Shown: positions 17,996 to 25,794, numbered from the stretch's first letter. The stretch is 35,840 nt of DNA from Verrucomicrobiales bacterium (GCA_024636835.1 JAGXGH010000120.1:1-35840); one strand, 5' to 3'. Numbers and translations are program-made. Notes: generated by a model not told the origin, from the sequence alone.

Positions 17996-19300
17996 GTGCC
18001 GAATCGCCGAAAACAACTCATTCTCGATTTCCTGCCGGCGATTCTTCTTCTCGTTGCCGGCACGATCATTTTCCGCGTTACGAACTGGGATCTGACATTC
18101 GCTCAATGGGCACGCAACAGCGATGGCACATGGGCGGACGGCGAAAACGGACTTTGGAGCGTGCTCTATAACGTGGGCACCTTACCAGCCATTCTTACCG
18201 TTCTCGCCGCGATCGTCGTCCTACTCATCGGACTGCGCTCCGCGAAGTGGTCACGTTTTCGCCGCCCAGGTATTTACATTATCTTCGTCCTCGCGATTGG
18301 TCCCGGATTGATTGCCAATGCCATTCTCAAAGACCACTGGGGGCGACCACGTCCACGCGACGTCGCCGAACTCGGCGGGCAATACCGCTTTGAAGAAATC
18401 CTCACCATCGACCCCGCCTCACCTGGAAAATCCTTCCCCTGCGGTCATGCGACCATGGGGTTTTTCTTCTTCGCCGGATACTTTCTTCTCCGTTCACGAC
18501 ACCGCGCTGCCGCACACGCTTTTCTTTGGATCGGTCTCCTCTACGGTACACTGATTGGAGCTGCGCGCCTGCTCCAAGGTGGTCACTTCGCCAGCGACAC
18601 CCTTTGGGCCGGAGCCATCCTCTGGTTCGTTTGTGCAGGTCTTGCCCACGCGTTCCGGCTCGACAAACCACTCACCACACCGACAACCTTCCGCCCCGTA
18701 AATTGGCCTATTCTCTTCGGTGTCGGTCTGCTTCTTCCCGCCGTGATCTTCGGAGCACTGCTCGCCACCCCCATCTCGCAATCCGGCAGCTATCAGGCGA
18801 CCACCACCCAGGCGACCAAACTGTCCATCAAAGCCATCGATGGCGTCGTCACCATCCAGCCCGGAAGCGATTTCTCCGTCGCGGTCACCGCCACCGGCCA
18901 TGGCATTCCAGGAACGGCTTACAAACCGACGTGGAACGAAGAATCCTCCAGCGATGGACGACAGATCCTCGAGTTCAAGCAGCGTGAATCCGGACTCAGC
19001 ACCGAGTATCTGCAACAGGTCGCCGCCACCTACTCGCCGCAGCTAATCCATGAAATTCAGCTCGAAATGAAGAGCGGTAAAGCCATCCTCACCCTCCCAG
19101 AAAGCCAGCCACTCCAAGCCCCACCCGTCACCATCACGCTCGAACTCGGAACCCAAACCACCGTTAAAATCGTGCTACCCGACACCAACCCACCAAGCGT
19201 CAACGCTGTTCATAATGACGCCGTCATCGCAGGCCCCACGGACGCCGACTGGACGTTAGAGTTCGAAAACACCCCACCAGCAGGGTTTCAGCTTCCTTAG
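17996..19300 (+). CDS. PAP2 phosphatase with extra C-terminal beta domain
   Basis: A 434-residue protein starting at GTG 17996. The N-terminal 240 residues are a six-helix membrane phosphatase of the PAP2 superfamily: K112...R117-P in KDHWGRPRPRD, C-G-H at 149-151 (FPCGHATMG, in place of PSGH), and R191...H197...D201 in ARLLQGGHFASD. It likely dephosphorylates a lipid phosphate or pyrophosphate on the periplasmic side (LpxE/UppP-like roles). After the last helix (about 238-258), residues 265-434 form a soluble, beta-rich domain with LSIKAIDGVVTIQPGSD and LEMKSGKAILTLPES. This recalls DUF4097-type beta-helix repeats, but the match is loose. Such a fusion is unusual for the family. Confidence 0.85.
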   Translation: MPNRRKQLILDFLPAILLLVAGTIIFRVTNWDLTFAQWARNSDGTWADGENGLWSVLYNVGTLPAILTVLAAIVVLLIGLRSAKWSRFRRPGIYIIFVLAIGPGLIANAILKDHWGRPRPRDVAELGGQYRFEEILTIDPASPGKSFPCGHATMGFFFFAGYFLLRSRHRAAAHAFLWIGLLYGTLIGAARLLQGGHFASDTLWAGAILWFVCAGLAHAFRLDKPLTTPTTFRPVNWPILFGVGLLLPAVIFGALLATPISQSGSYQATTTQATKLSIKAIDGVVTIQPGSDFSVAVTATGHGIPGTAYKPTWNEESSSDGRQILEFKQRESGLSTEYLQQVAATYSPQLIHEIQLEMKSGKAILTLPESQPLQAPPVTITLELGTQTTVKIVLPDTNPPSVNAVHNDAVIAGPTDADWTLEFENTPPAGFQLP

Positions 19301-19310
19301 CAACAAAACC

Positions 19311-19436
19311 ATGAGATTCCTGCTGTTAATAGGAATCAGTGCTACACTCGTATCCTGTGCATCCCAAGCACCCGCATACCTTAAAGCGATCTCCTCGATC
19401 CAACCCGGAATGACTCGAGCAGATGACTTGGTTTAA
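19311..19436 (+). pseudogene. short lipoprotein, probably truncated
   Basis: A 41-codon frame. The protein has a hydrophobic signal peptide ending in the lipobox LVSC (Cys at 16), then a short mature part with SIQPGMTRADDLV. The last segment resembles the beginning of the BamE/SmpA-type repeat (GMTxxxV...LG.P), which in family members continues for many tens of residues. It stops soon after, about 175 bp before the tRNA-Val att site. It may be a remnant. A true small lipoprotein is possible. Confidence 0.5.
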
Positions 19437-19439
19437 TCA

Positions 19440-19463
19440 TTAGTGTCTTCATCGCGACACTAA
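19440..19463 (+). terminator. hairpin after the short lipoprotein
   Basis: TTAGTGTC and GACACTAA form an 8-bp stem around an 8-nt loop starting 3 bp after the stop codon, followed by AA. It is terminator-like without a T-run. The remaining 150 bp to the tRNA fragment show no gene. Confidence 0.4.
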
Positions 19464-19612
19464 AATGACCAAAATAGGGGGTAATGTTTAGTAAATTCTC
19501 AAATCACCAGCAAATATTAGCCTTAGAGAATTTCCAAGCAATCGCCCTGGAGCCTGGTGACCCTTCCCAAAAATCCGGTGTGGTGCACGGTTTTTCGTGA
19601 ACCCTTGTAAAA

Positions 19613-19662
19613 TGGTGCGCAGTGCAGGATTTGAACCTGCGACATCATGCGTGTGAAGCATG
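19613..19662 (-). tRNA. 3' half of tRNA-Val(CAC), attachment site
   Basis: Read on the minus strand: anticodon arm CATGC-TTCACAC-GCATG (anticodon CAC), variable loop ATGTC, T-arm GCAGG-TTCAAAT-CCTGC, acceptor 3' strand ACTGCGC, A and encoded CCA. No 5' half (expected acceptor strand GCGCAGT) occurs upstream on the minus strand, where a phage-type integrase gene lies instead. This is the classic displaced 3' end of a tRNA used as attB. An intact tRNA-Val(CAC), completed by the element's own copy of the 3' end, is expected at the far right end of the element, outside the window. Confidence 0.85.
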
Positions 19663-19741
19663 TAGAATCCCTTGTGTTTAAAGGCTTTACAGCCTTATTA
19701 CTTCGTTTCATTTCCATATATTTCCAATAGTTTGCGTTTGA

Positions 19742-19764
19742 TTTGCTACCCCGTTTTGCTACCC
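19742..19764 (+). repeat. paired TTTGCTACCC repeats before the integrase
   Basis: TTTGCTACCC occurs at 19742-19751 and 19755-19764, a 13-bp period, just upstream of the integrase start and about 80 bp from the tRNA fragment. Nearby, AAGGCT-TTAC-AGCCTT (19681-19696) forms a hairpin. These are candidate arm-type integrase or excisionase sites. The core TTTGCTAC also occurs, inverted, in the iteron region. Confidence 0.4.
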
Positions 19765-19774
19765 TTCCGGCTAT

Positions 19775-20827
19775 ATGAAAGGGCTGTATCTCAAGAAAGG
19801 AATCTGGTATCTCCAACCACCAACCGTAGACGGCCATCGCGCAAAGCCCGTCTCGCTGCGAACCAAAGACAAAGCCGAAGCCGTAAAAGGTGCGCTCAAA
19901 TATCTGCGATCCAAACCAGAGACAAATGTATCGCGAAAGACCATCGCCGGAGTTTCCAAGATCTATCTGGATTACTGCGTAGTGGAAAGATTGCACACAA
20001 GCAGGAACGCCACCGAGGCCAGCCGCACGGCCATCGATCACCTGGAGAGAATATTGGGGAACGTCACAGTGAACTCTATCAACGGATCCCACTTGAGGAA
20101 ATGGAGGCACACCCTCAGCGTGGAACTGATTGGCACCAAGGCCGACCCTCACCCGCGATCTGATCACACCATCAATAGCTACATGCTCCGCGTGAAAGCT
20201 TTCTTCAACTGGATGCACAAGAACGGATACATCACTATCCAACCATTCGACATGCACATATACCAACCGAAGAGATCGAGGATCCACCGCACAGTAACAC
20301 CAGATCAACGCGACTCGATCATTGACCTCTGCGAGCATAAAGAACACTTGTGGATCCTCATGCTCGGCTTCCATGCCGGACTGCGATTCAATGAGATCAT
20401 TCAGGCCAGACCGGAGTGGATTGATATCAGAGATAAGAAGGCATACATCCACGTTCAAGAGAGCGCGACATTCAAACCAAAGGACAAGGAGGCGAGATCC
20501 ATACCGCTCAAGAAAGTGCTGATCGAGTTCATTAAGAAGAACGGGATCCGCGAACCATTCCTGGTCATGCCCATTAAACCTCACGACCCTAAGCGGCCGT
20601 ATCGCTACGATCCCCGCAACCCGATCCGCAAGCTCTTCCGCAAGGCCGGATACCCTTGGCTGACAATGCACGGCATGAGACACACATGCGCAACGATATG
20701 GGCACACGCAGACCCCCCTGTGCCGATCAAGACGTTGGCACGTTGGCTCGGCGATGATATCGATACCACCTATAGGCATTATGTCGGATCCGCTGAACAT
20801 GAAGATGATTGGGTAAATAGGGAGTGA
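19775..20827 (+). CDS. int: tyrosine recombinase / phage integrase
   Basis: A 350-residue protein. An N-terminal arm-binding-like part (1-50, MKGLYLKKGIWYLQ) and a core-binding SAM-like domain (about 55-155) precede the catalytic domain (about 170-350). Catalytic residues are R204 (HAGLRFNEI), K235 region, H299-x-x-R302-H303 (HGMRHTCATIW) and Y336 (TTYRHYVGS). It catalyses site-specific integration and excision of the element. Its position beside the displaced tRNA-Val 3' half points to that tRNA as its target. Usually the integrase lies by the intact tRNA end, so this arrangement is slightly unusual. The long antisense frame over it is a shadow. Confidence 0.95.
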   Translation: MKGLYLKKGIWYLQPPTVDGHRAKPVSLRTKDKAEAVKGALKYLRSKPETNVSRKTIAGVSKIYLDYCVVERLHTSRNATEASRTAIDHLERILGNVTVNSINGSHLRKWRHTLSVELIGTKADPHPRSDHTINSYMLRVKAFFNWMHKNGYITIQPFDMHIYQPKRSRIHRTVTPDQRDSIIDLCEHKEHLWILMLGFHAGLRFNEIIQARPEWIDIRDKKAYIHVQESATFKPKDKEARSIPLKKVLIEFIKKNGIREPFLVMPIKPHDPKRPYRYDPRNPIRKLFRKAGYPWLTMHGMRHTCATIWAHADPPVPIKTLARWLGDDIDTTYRHYVGSAEHEDDWVNRE

Positions 20828-20860
20828 AGTTTATTTGTGCAGATTTTGAATTATACGAAC

Positions 20861-20892
20861 CTTTGGTTAGCTCAACTCACTGTTAGCCAAAG
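20861..20892. terminator. hairpin between converging int and small-gene operon
   Basis: CTTTGGTTAGC (20861-20871) and GTTAGCCAAAG (20882-20892) form an 11-bp stem with two G-T pairs and a 10-nt loop. It overlaps the stop codon of the leftward gene and follows the integrase stop by 34 bp, so it could end both converging transcripts. T-runs are absent. Confidence 0.45.
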
Positions 20893-21115
20893 AATGCGCC
20901 AAGCGGATGATTTGTGCGAGGGATGCCACGATGTCTTTCCGATCATCCACGCGGACTCTCCGAAGTTCGTGCTTAATTCCGCTCCGGTCGTCCAGATCCG
21001 CTATGACTCCACGGGCTGCGCGATGCGCCCAATCTGGAGGTTCGGGGTTGTCTCCTGGATGCAGTTCGTAGGGGTATTTGTCCCCTATGTTTAGGGCTAT
21101 TTCTGCGTCATTCAT
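20867..21115 (-). CDS. hypothetical protein, end of leftward operon
   Basis: An 82-residue protein with ELHPGDNPEPPDWAHRAARG and then a charged helical part (GIKHELRRVRVDDRKDIVAS). I do not recognise it. ATG 21115 is preferred to the earlier TTG because it begins a compact, acidic N-terminus (MNDAEIALNI). It is the last gene of the leftward operon and converges on the integrase. A small GACGCC/GGCGTC hairpin (21149-21166) lies in the 70-bp gap before it. Confidence 0.55.
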   Translation of the reverse strand: MNDAEIALNIGDKYPYELHPGDNPEPPDWAHRAARGVIADLDDRSGIKHELRRVRVDDRKDIVASLAQIIRLAHSLANSELS

Positions 21116-21185
21116 AATTTCAAAAGAGGATAACAAGTTTCAGAAGGCGACGCCGTTGAAGGCGTCTGATTAAGTTGGGCGTCTA

Positions 21186-21554
21186 TTACGGCGACGCCTT
21201 TGAATCGGCGTTCGGCAGACAGATTGCAGAGGCTTGGTCGATAGCTTCCCGGATCTCTCCGATGCCCACTTCCTTGCCGTCCACCTTGATGATCCACGTC
21301 GCGCCGATCCGCGCCAGAGCCGTCACGCGCTCGGCGTCGCGGAGGTTTGGGATTCCAGCCTGGATCAGTTGGATTGCGCCCATTATGTCGATCGTTGGGA
21401 CGTTGTGAGTGGCTTCCCATGGTCGGGATTCCAGCGCCTTACGGAGGTTTGCGATCACGTCGAACGCGTAATCCTGCAATGCCGAACAAGGCGCGGATGG
21501 ACAATCCGCCTTCTGGGGTTCTTTCGGCGCGGGGTGTTGATTAGGACTGGCCAT
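21186..21554 (-). CDS. hypothetical protein, leftward operon
   Basis: A 122-residue protein. The first 30 residues are Pro-rich and likely disordered. Then come a helical segment (YAFDVIANLRKALESRPW), DIMGAIQLIQAGIPNLRDAE, and a short beta element (GATWIIKVDGKEVGIGEIRE). No known family is recognised. Its start overlaps the end of the upstream gene by 14 bp, so the two are probably translationally coupled. Confidence 0.6.
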   Translation of the reverse strand: MASPNQHPAPKEPQKADCPSAPCSALQDYAFDVIANLRKALESRPWEATHNVPTIDIMGAIQLIQAGIPNLRDAERVTALARIGATWIIKVDGKEVGIGEIREAIDQASAICLPNADSKASP

Positions 21555-21882
21555 TTGATTGCGGAGTTTGAGTGTCGGCGGATGCCATCGCTTGTGCGTT
21601 CTGCTGAGGTTTTAGACTCGCCTTGATTACTTCGTGATGCTCTCTAGCTAATTCTAAAAGGGACAGTTGAGCCAAGTTCATACCTTGAGAAGCCAGCACA
21701 ATGTGAGACATCCCAATCACGCTGACGCTATTCTCGTCATCGGGTGTTGAGGTTAGCGATGCTATCTCTTTTCCTATTTCCAGTATATCTTCTGAGATTT
21801 TTTCGATCCGCCCAATTATCGATGCAGAACCAGACGGTGTAGCAGACCCTTGGCTTTTTGATTCTTCGGTAGTCTCTGACAT
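21541..21882 (-). CDS. hypothetical protein, leftward operon
   Basis: A 113-residue, mostly helical protein. A Ser/Thr/Glu-rich N-terminus precedes an amphipathic helix (IIGRIEKISEDILEIGKEIA) that could form a coiled coil. A second helical block follows (MNLAQLSLLELAREHHEVIK), then a Gln/Ala-rich tail. There is no recognised domain. It overlaps the next gene by 14 bp and lies 30 bp after the 329-residue gene. Confidence 0.6.
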   Translation of the reverse strand: MSETTEESKSQGSATPSGSASIIGRIEKISEDILEIGKEIASLTSTPDDENSVSVIGMSHIVLASQGMNLAQLSLLELAREHHEVIKASLKPQQNAQAMASADTQTPQSNGQS

Positions 21883-21912
21883 AGTGTTATCGTTGGTTGA
21901 TTGTTCGGGCGG

Positions 21913-22902
21913 CTAGCCTTGAGCGTTCTCTTCCTTCTGTTTCTGCCAAGTATCGAAGTCTTCGCCACTGGCATTAAAGGCAACGCTTTGGTCGATAAGC
22001 TCGCGAAGTGTAGCAGCGCGGAAACTGATCATGTCGCAACCTTCAATTTCCATCACCCACGGTTCATCCTCGATCATTTCATCGTGGTAAATATCGGTAT
22101 ACGGACAAGCTTTAATAGTCCGCTCAAGGTGATCGAGACGACGGGTATCACTCAGAGAACAAGTTGCGTCATTCAAATCCTCCACACCCTGCAAAGATCT
22201 AAGCAAATCACTAACAGCGAGAGATAATGCCTGACCCGCTCCGATCAAATCATCCGCATGATACTGCACACTGAGATGGTTCATAATTCCAGCCTGAACA
22301 AAGTATCCATCCTCATCTTCACGAACAGACCAAGCCACCATATCTTTCTCTCCTTTGGTAAAGCTACCCATTCCCGCAGAAACAAAAGAATCATAGTCTC
22401 CATGAGGAACGATACCACAAGCTTGAACATCGATTGAAGCTTGACGAATAAATGGTTTGATCTCGCGAAGTATAATACGGAAAGCCTCTTCAATCCAGGC
22501 TGGATTCCTACGGCCATTTGCAGCGAATCCACCGATAATCACCCTAGCCGCCTCACGCACCGCAGCATCCAAATCTCCGGCTGTGTGATGTGGAACAGAT
22601 TCGTTCCACATCTCCTTAGCCATATCGGCTAGATCTTCTAGTTTTTGTAGTTTGTCGGCGCTTGGTTGGTTTTTTTCACGGAGCGTGGCGCGTGGGATTA
22701 TCCCGCGTATTATGGATATTGCATCAGGTTGAGTGTATCTGACTCCTGCCCCGTGAAACCCGCTGTAGAATCCATCATCACCTTTACCAACACGGGAAAT
22801 TATAAGCTCAATGGCTTCAAGATGGCTCAATGGCTCTGTGCAATTATTCAGCAGATCCGCTACTTTCTTAGGTATCTGATTTTTATTAGAAGGTTCACTC
22901 AT
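21913..22902 (-). CDS. hypothetical protein, largest of leftward operon
   Basis: A 329-residue soluble protein with no motif I can assign. The N-terminal part (1-80) is helical; the middle has AAVREAARVIIGGFAANGRR and EEAFRIILREIKPFI. A beta-containing stretch (GDYDSFVSAGMGSFTKGEKD, then WSVREDEDGYFVQAGI) and a C-terminal acidic part end in DTWQKQKEENAQG. It has no membrane helix or signal. It starts 8 bp after the upstream stop codon, so it is in the same operon. Its size and position among early-type phage genes suggest an accessory role, unknown. Confidence 0.65.
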   Translation of the reverse strand: MSEPSNKNQIPKKVADLLNNCTEPLSHLEAIELIISRVGKGDDGFYSGFHGAGVRYTQPDAISIIRGIIPRATLREKNQPSADKLQKLEDLADMAKEMWNESVPHHTAGDLDAAVREAARVIIGGFAANGRRNPAWIEEAFRIILREIKPFIRQASIDVQACGIVPHGDYDSFVSAGMGSFTKGEKDMVAWSVREDEDGYFVQAGIMNHLSVQYHADDLIGAGQALSLAVSDLLRSLQGVEDLNDATCSLSDTRRLDHLERTIKACPYTDIYHDEMIEDEPWVMEIEGCDMISFRAATLRELIDQSVAFNASGEDFDTWQKQKEENAQG

Positions 22903-22910
22903 AATTCTAA

Positions 22911-23165
22911 CTACTCGGATGCGATTGCGTTTAGGTCATAGATCGGCTCTTCGACTTTGCCCGATCTAAACATCATCTGGATCTCAAGATCCAACTCATC
23001 AAGCATTTCATCGACGCGCTTGCGACGGTAGAAGTTTGCCTTCACGTTCTTAAACATCGGTTGCAAGCCACGCTCAATAAGGAATTCCTTTATCTGCTTG
23101 GACGCACAATAAACTATCAAATCCCTGCCACTGAGGAAGGCTCTGTGATTTTCTATATCTGCCAT
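22911..23165 (-). CDS. small basic protein, possible excisionase-type binder
   Basis: An 84-residue protein. The central part reads KQIKEFLIERGLQPMFKNVK and then NFYRRKRVDEMLDELDLEIQ. The short helix-turn with a basic YRRKRVD before a leucine-rich helix is reminiscent of small winged-helix excisionases and AlpA-like activators, but the match is loose. It is in the leftward operon between the replisome-organiser-like gene and the 329-residue gene. ATG 23165 has no clear ribosome binding site. Confidence 0.55.
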   Translation of the reverse strand: MADIENHRAFLSGRDLIVYCASKQIKEFLIERGLQPMFKNVKANFYRRKRVDEMLDELDLEIQMMFRSGKVEEPIYDLNAIASE

Positions 23166-23217
23166 AATAATGTTCTACGTGGAACTTTTGATTGAATCGT
23201 TGTTTTGGTTAGCACCG

Positions 23218-23937
23218 TCAAGACAGGCTTGATTGCCATTTGGTGAATACCGAGTGCAAGGTTGGGCGAGCGGATCTTCCGTTCTTCACCTCATCCAGCA
23301 ACTCAATAAGAAGATTGTTGATGAACTCTTCATCGCGTGAGTCAACCAGCTTTACGGCCGCCGCGATTACCGATGGAGGTATAGCAGACTCATCAGGCGT
23401 AGGTTGTTGCAAGATCCTTGCCGTGGTTACAACCATTGATAAGGCGCTCTTCTTCACCGCGTCATCAACCTGTAGCGAATCCGCGAACAATCCCTTGCCT
23501 GTACGCTCGCTCACCTCAAAGAGATCACTAGATTCCTTGACCGCCTTCCCCCTGATTCCAGAGAGACGTTTCGCGGCCGCGCCCTTTTGCTGCATGGTCA
23601 TGTAGCCATCCATCAAGTGTTGATTGTGCTCAACAAAGTCAGTGAGAGTGATTACGTCATTTTCGCGCTGCAAGAATCCAGACTTGTGAGCGGCATTGAT
23701 AAACGCGGAGGGATCACCCTCCCATCCTATCCAGGATTCGACCAGGCTAACAAACCCGTCAACTCCACCGTAATCCTTCATTGATCTCTCAGACTTCTTA
23801 GACACAGCCCATTCAAACCAAAGCTTGCTACGGAGGCCAGCGGCCGCCGTGGCTCTCACGCCTTGCTGAGAAAGAAGCGCATCAAGGTAGCGATCACACG
23901 GCCGCAGATGAAATGAATCAGGGAAGTGGACGCTCAT
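23218..23937 (-). CDS. replisome-organiser-like winged-helix protein
   Basis: A 239-residue protein. The first 125 residues have the spacing of the phage replisome-organiser / DnaT-like winged helix: LRSKLWFEWAVSKKSERSMK, then WIGWEGDPSAFINAAHKSGFL, then a short hairpin NDVITLTDFVEHNQHL. The linker (about 125-160) is charged, and the C-terminal part is helical (ESAIPPSVIAAAVKLVDSRD). Such proteins help load a replicative helicase at phage origins. This is a pattern match by eye only. Its start overlaps the preceding small gene's stop (ATGA-type overlap), so they are co-translated. Confidence 0.6.
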   Translation of the reverse strand: MSVHFPDSFHLRPCDRYLDALLSQQGVRATAAAGLRSKLWFEWAVSKKSERSMKDYGGVDGFVSLVESWIGWEGDPSAFINAAHKSGFLQRENDVITLTDFVEHNQHLMDGYMTMQQKGAAAKRLSGIRGKAVKESSDLFEVSERTGKGLFADSLQVDDAVKKSALSMVVTTARILQQPTPDESAIPPSVIAAAVKLVDSRDEEFINNLLIELLDEVKNGRSARPTLHSVFTKWQSSLS

Positions 23938-24128
23938 TTTAATTCCTTTTGCTTTAACTCAAGAAACTCCTGGATCTCAGCCCTGAGTTGACCAAAAGAA
24001 TCTTCACCAGAACATGACCACTCAACCGTGGAATTCACACAATGGATCATAAACCCAAGCAGCTTTCTACCGCTACCGGATTCATCATCAACAAGTTGCC
24101 CGACTTTTTCTTTTTTAGGTTTTGCCAT
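23934..24128 (-). CDS. small hypothetical protein, first gene of leftward operon
   Basis: A 64-residue charged protein: a Lys-rich start, DDESGSGRKLLGFMIHCVNS in the middle and a C-terminal helix (FGQLRAEIQEFLELKQKELK). No family is recognised. It is the promoter-proximal gene of the leftward operon and overlaps the next gene by 4 bp. Confidence 0.55.
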   Translation of the reverse strand: MAKPKKEKVGQLVDDESGSGRKLLGFMIHCVNSTVEWSCSGEDSFGQLRAEIQEFLELKQKELK

Positions 24129-24258
24129 GGTTCATTTTATTAGCACGTTCTTACCGTTAGCTCTACAATAAATTCACAATAATTGGATATAATTCAAGAT
24201 TAAAACATATCCATGTGTTTATGAGCGGCGTAGAAGCCGTAATCAATTCAAAGAAAGG

Positions 24259-24288
24259 TTGACCTCATTAGAACCATAGAGCTATACT
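24259..24288 (+). promoter_or_regulatory. sigma-70-type promoter of the XRE regulator gene
   Basis: TTGACC (24259-24264) and TATACT (24283-24288) with an 18-bp spacer, 55 bp upstream of the regulator's start. The 215-bp divergent region 24129-24343 also drives the leftward operon. AATTCAA words at 24196 and 24244 and other AT-rich sites are candidate operators but show no clear palindrome. Confidence 0.6.
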
Positions 24289-24343
24289 CAGCCATTCAAA
24301 CAGATCCCCTCAGACCGATTGAAGCATAAACTTAAAAATAGTG

Positions 24344-24787
24344 ATGAGTAAGAAAAACACAGAACTCAGCAACCTTCTCACCGAGCTGCGAAACAAAAGG
24401 GGATATACCATTGAAAAACTAGTAGAAGCTAGCGGAGTATCAAGATCTCCGATCATGGGCGCTGAGAATGACAGATCAATCAGTCTCCTGAAACTAGCAC
24501 AAGCCTACAGGGACACACTAAACCCAAGCGAGAGCGAATGGATAGAAATATTTATCGCATGGGCATCAACTCACGGATACCTGGTGGACGATAAAAAATC
24601 TAAATCACTAGCCAAGAAGATCGCCAAGAAATCCTTGAACTCTTCCAGTGAATCTATGGAGATCTTTGAAAACATTCAGTCCCTACCACCAGACCACAGA
24701 GCCCTTGCCGGAAAGGTGGTTCAGCTTATTAAGAAAAGCCCTCAGACGAGAGCCATGCTATCCGCCTTTGTCTGCCAAGTAGATTAA
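24344..24787 (+). CDS. XRE-family transcriptional regulator
   Basis: A 147-residue protein. A helix-turn-helix near residues 6-55 (LLTELRNKRGYTIEKLVEAS, GVSRSPIMGAEN) is of the Cro/CI type. The C-terminal half is helical (SLPPDHRALAGKVVQLIKKS) and is not a peptidase domain. Divergence from the small-gene operon is the usual arrangement of a phage-like repressor. ATG 24344 follows an in-frame GTG; either could start. It converges with the glycosyltransferase gene, and the two stop codons share the four bases TTAA. Confidence 0.8.
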   Translation: MSKKNTELSNLLTELRNKRGYTIEKLVEASGVSRSPIMGAENDRSISLLKLAQAYRDTLNPSESEWIEIFIAWASTHGYLVDDKKSKSLAKKIAKKSLNSSSESMEIFENIQSLPPDHRALAGKVVQLIKKSPQTRAMLSAFVCQVD

Positions 24788-25794
24788 CCAACTGCGGTTT
24801 GCTTGGCCTCTATTGTTCTCAGTTTCCAGTCCAAGAGAAAGGCAAACTCACTGTCACCAAGTTCATCGAAACGGAGAACATCACCTTTCCAGTTTTTCTT
24901 CACCGCTTGAATTTGAGATTCATTGGAATATTTGAACGCTGGCAACCTGCGCTCGCACCAAGCCTCATCGGCAATACTACTAAGGGCACCGCCCAACACT
25001 CTTGGATGGCAACCAGTGGATGCGTAGATTCTATCCGACTCTTTCCAACCAAAGTGTAAACTTGATTTACTCTTTTCATCCGCGTGATCTTCCTCGACCG
25101 CAATGAACGGCAATCCGTTGAGCGCAGTCTTCGGCCGCCAGTCCCACCATTTCTCTGTGTGATACCGCCCGTTGATCTGACTATGATTCTCACCCTGCCC
25201 CGCAATCCAGCACACTGGAGCGAACACTGTCCAATCACCTCGGCGATGCGCCCGTTCTAGTTGATGATCGATGTGGCTAGGATCCTCTGAGTGTATGTAA
25301 TCCGGAGCATGTTGGATATGCTGTAGAAGCCGAGGGATCACTGAGCGGCTTACCGCGTAGGCATGAGTCCTGTTTACACTGTGGCAGGAAAACACATCGC
25401 CATCATCCATCCTGAATGGCTCCAAGGTATGCTGACCACCAAGATAGATCTGCCCCCAACGATCAGGAGCCGCATCCATGAATCGCTCGATCTCACTTTC
25501 CGCAGACTTCACGAACACCACGTCGTCCTCTAAGATCAGAGTGGTTTCATCACCGCTATACCATGCGTCTTCCAAGACTCTACGGTGCGAGCAGAGGCAA
25601 CCCCAAGCACCATTACCGGCTCGCCACCAAGCAGGAGGATTCAAATCATCTCCACGGATCCCATAGTGAATGTGAACGTCATCACGCGATGAGATCAAGC
25701 GGTTGGCCATCATAGACTCTATGCAGCGATTAACCCTTGCCTCGTCACCCTTCAATGTGATGAGAACTATTTTATCAAAGTATTTATGTAACAT
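24784..25794 (-). CDS. GT25-like glycosyltransferase in tail operon
   Basis: A 336-residue protein. FDKIVLITLKGDEARVNRCI near the start, GAWGCLCSHRRVLEDAW (62-78) and LILEDDVVF (86-94) are the hallmark order of GT25-type glycosyltransferases: a substrate loop with GxxGCxxSH, then the acidic EDD of the metal/nucleotide site. The C-terminal 120 residues are variable. It is the last gene of a four-gene leftward operon with tail-like proteins, overlapping the preceding serine-rich gene by 11 bp. Its likely job is to add sugar to a phage structural protein or to a cell-surface glycan; the poly-Ser linkers next door are attractive but unproven acceptors. Confidence 0.8.
   Translation of the reverse strand: MLHKYFDKIVLITLKGDEARVNRCIESMMANRLISSRDDVHIHYGIRGDDLNPPAWWRAGNGAWGCLCSHRRVLEDAWYSGDETTLILEDDVVFVKSAESEIERFMDAAPDRWGQIYLGGQHTLEPFRMDDGDVFSCHSVNRTHAYAVSRSVIPRLLQHIQHAPDYIHSEDPSHIDHQLERAHRRGDWTVFAPVCWIAGQGENHSQINGRYHTEKWWDWRPKTALNGLPFIAVEEDHADEKSKSSLHFGWKESDRIYASTGCHPRVLGGALSSIADEAWCERRLPAFKYSNESQIQAVKKNWKGDVLRFDELGDSEFAFLLDWKLRTIEAKQTAVG

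Noticed and set aside
19523..20800. 425-codon minus-strand frame opposite the integrase
   Set aside because: The plus strand encodes an integrase with all catalytic residues. The antisense frame also runs through the tRNA-Val fragment, so it is a shadow.
24784..25794. Glycosyltransferase as part of a chromosomal LPS cluster
   Set aside because: It is inside the integrated element and overlaps tail-like genes, so it was assigned to the phage-like operon instead.
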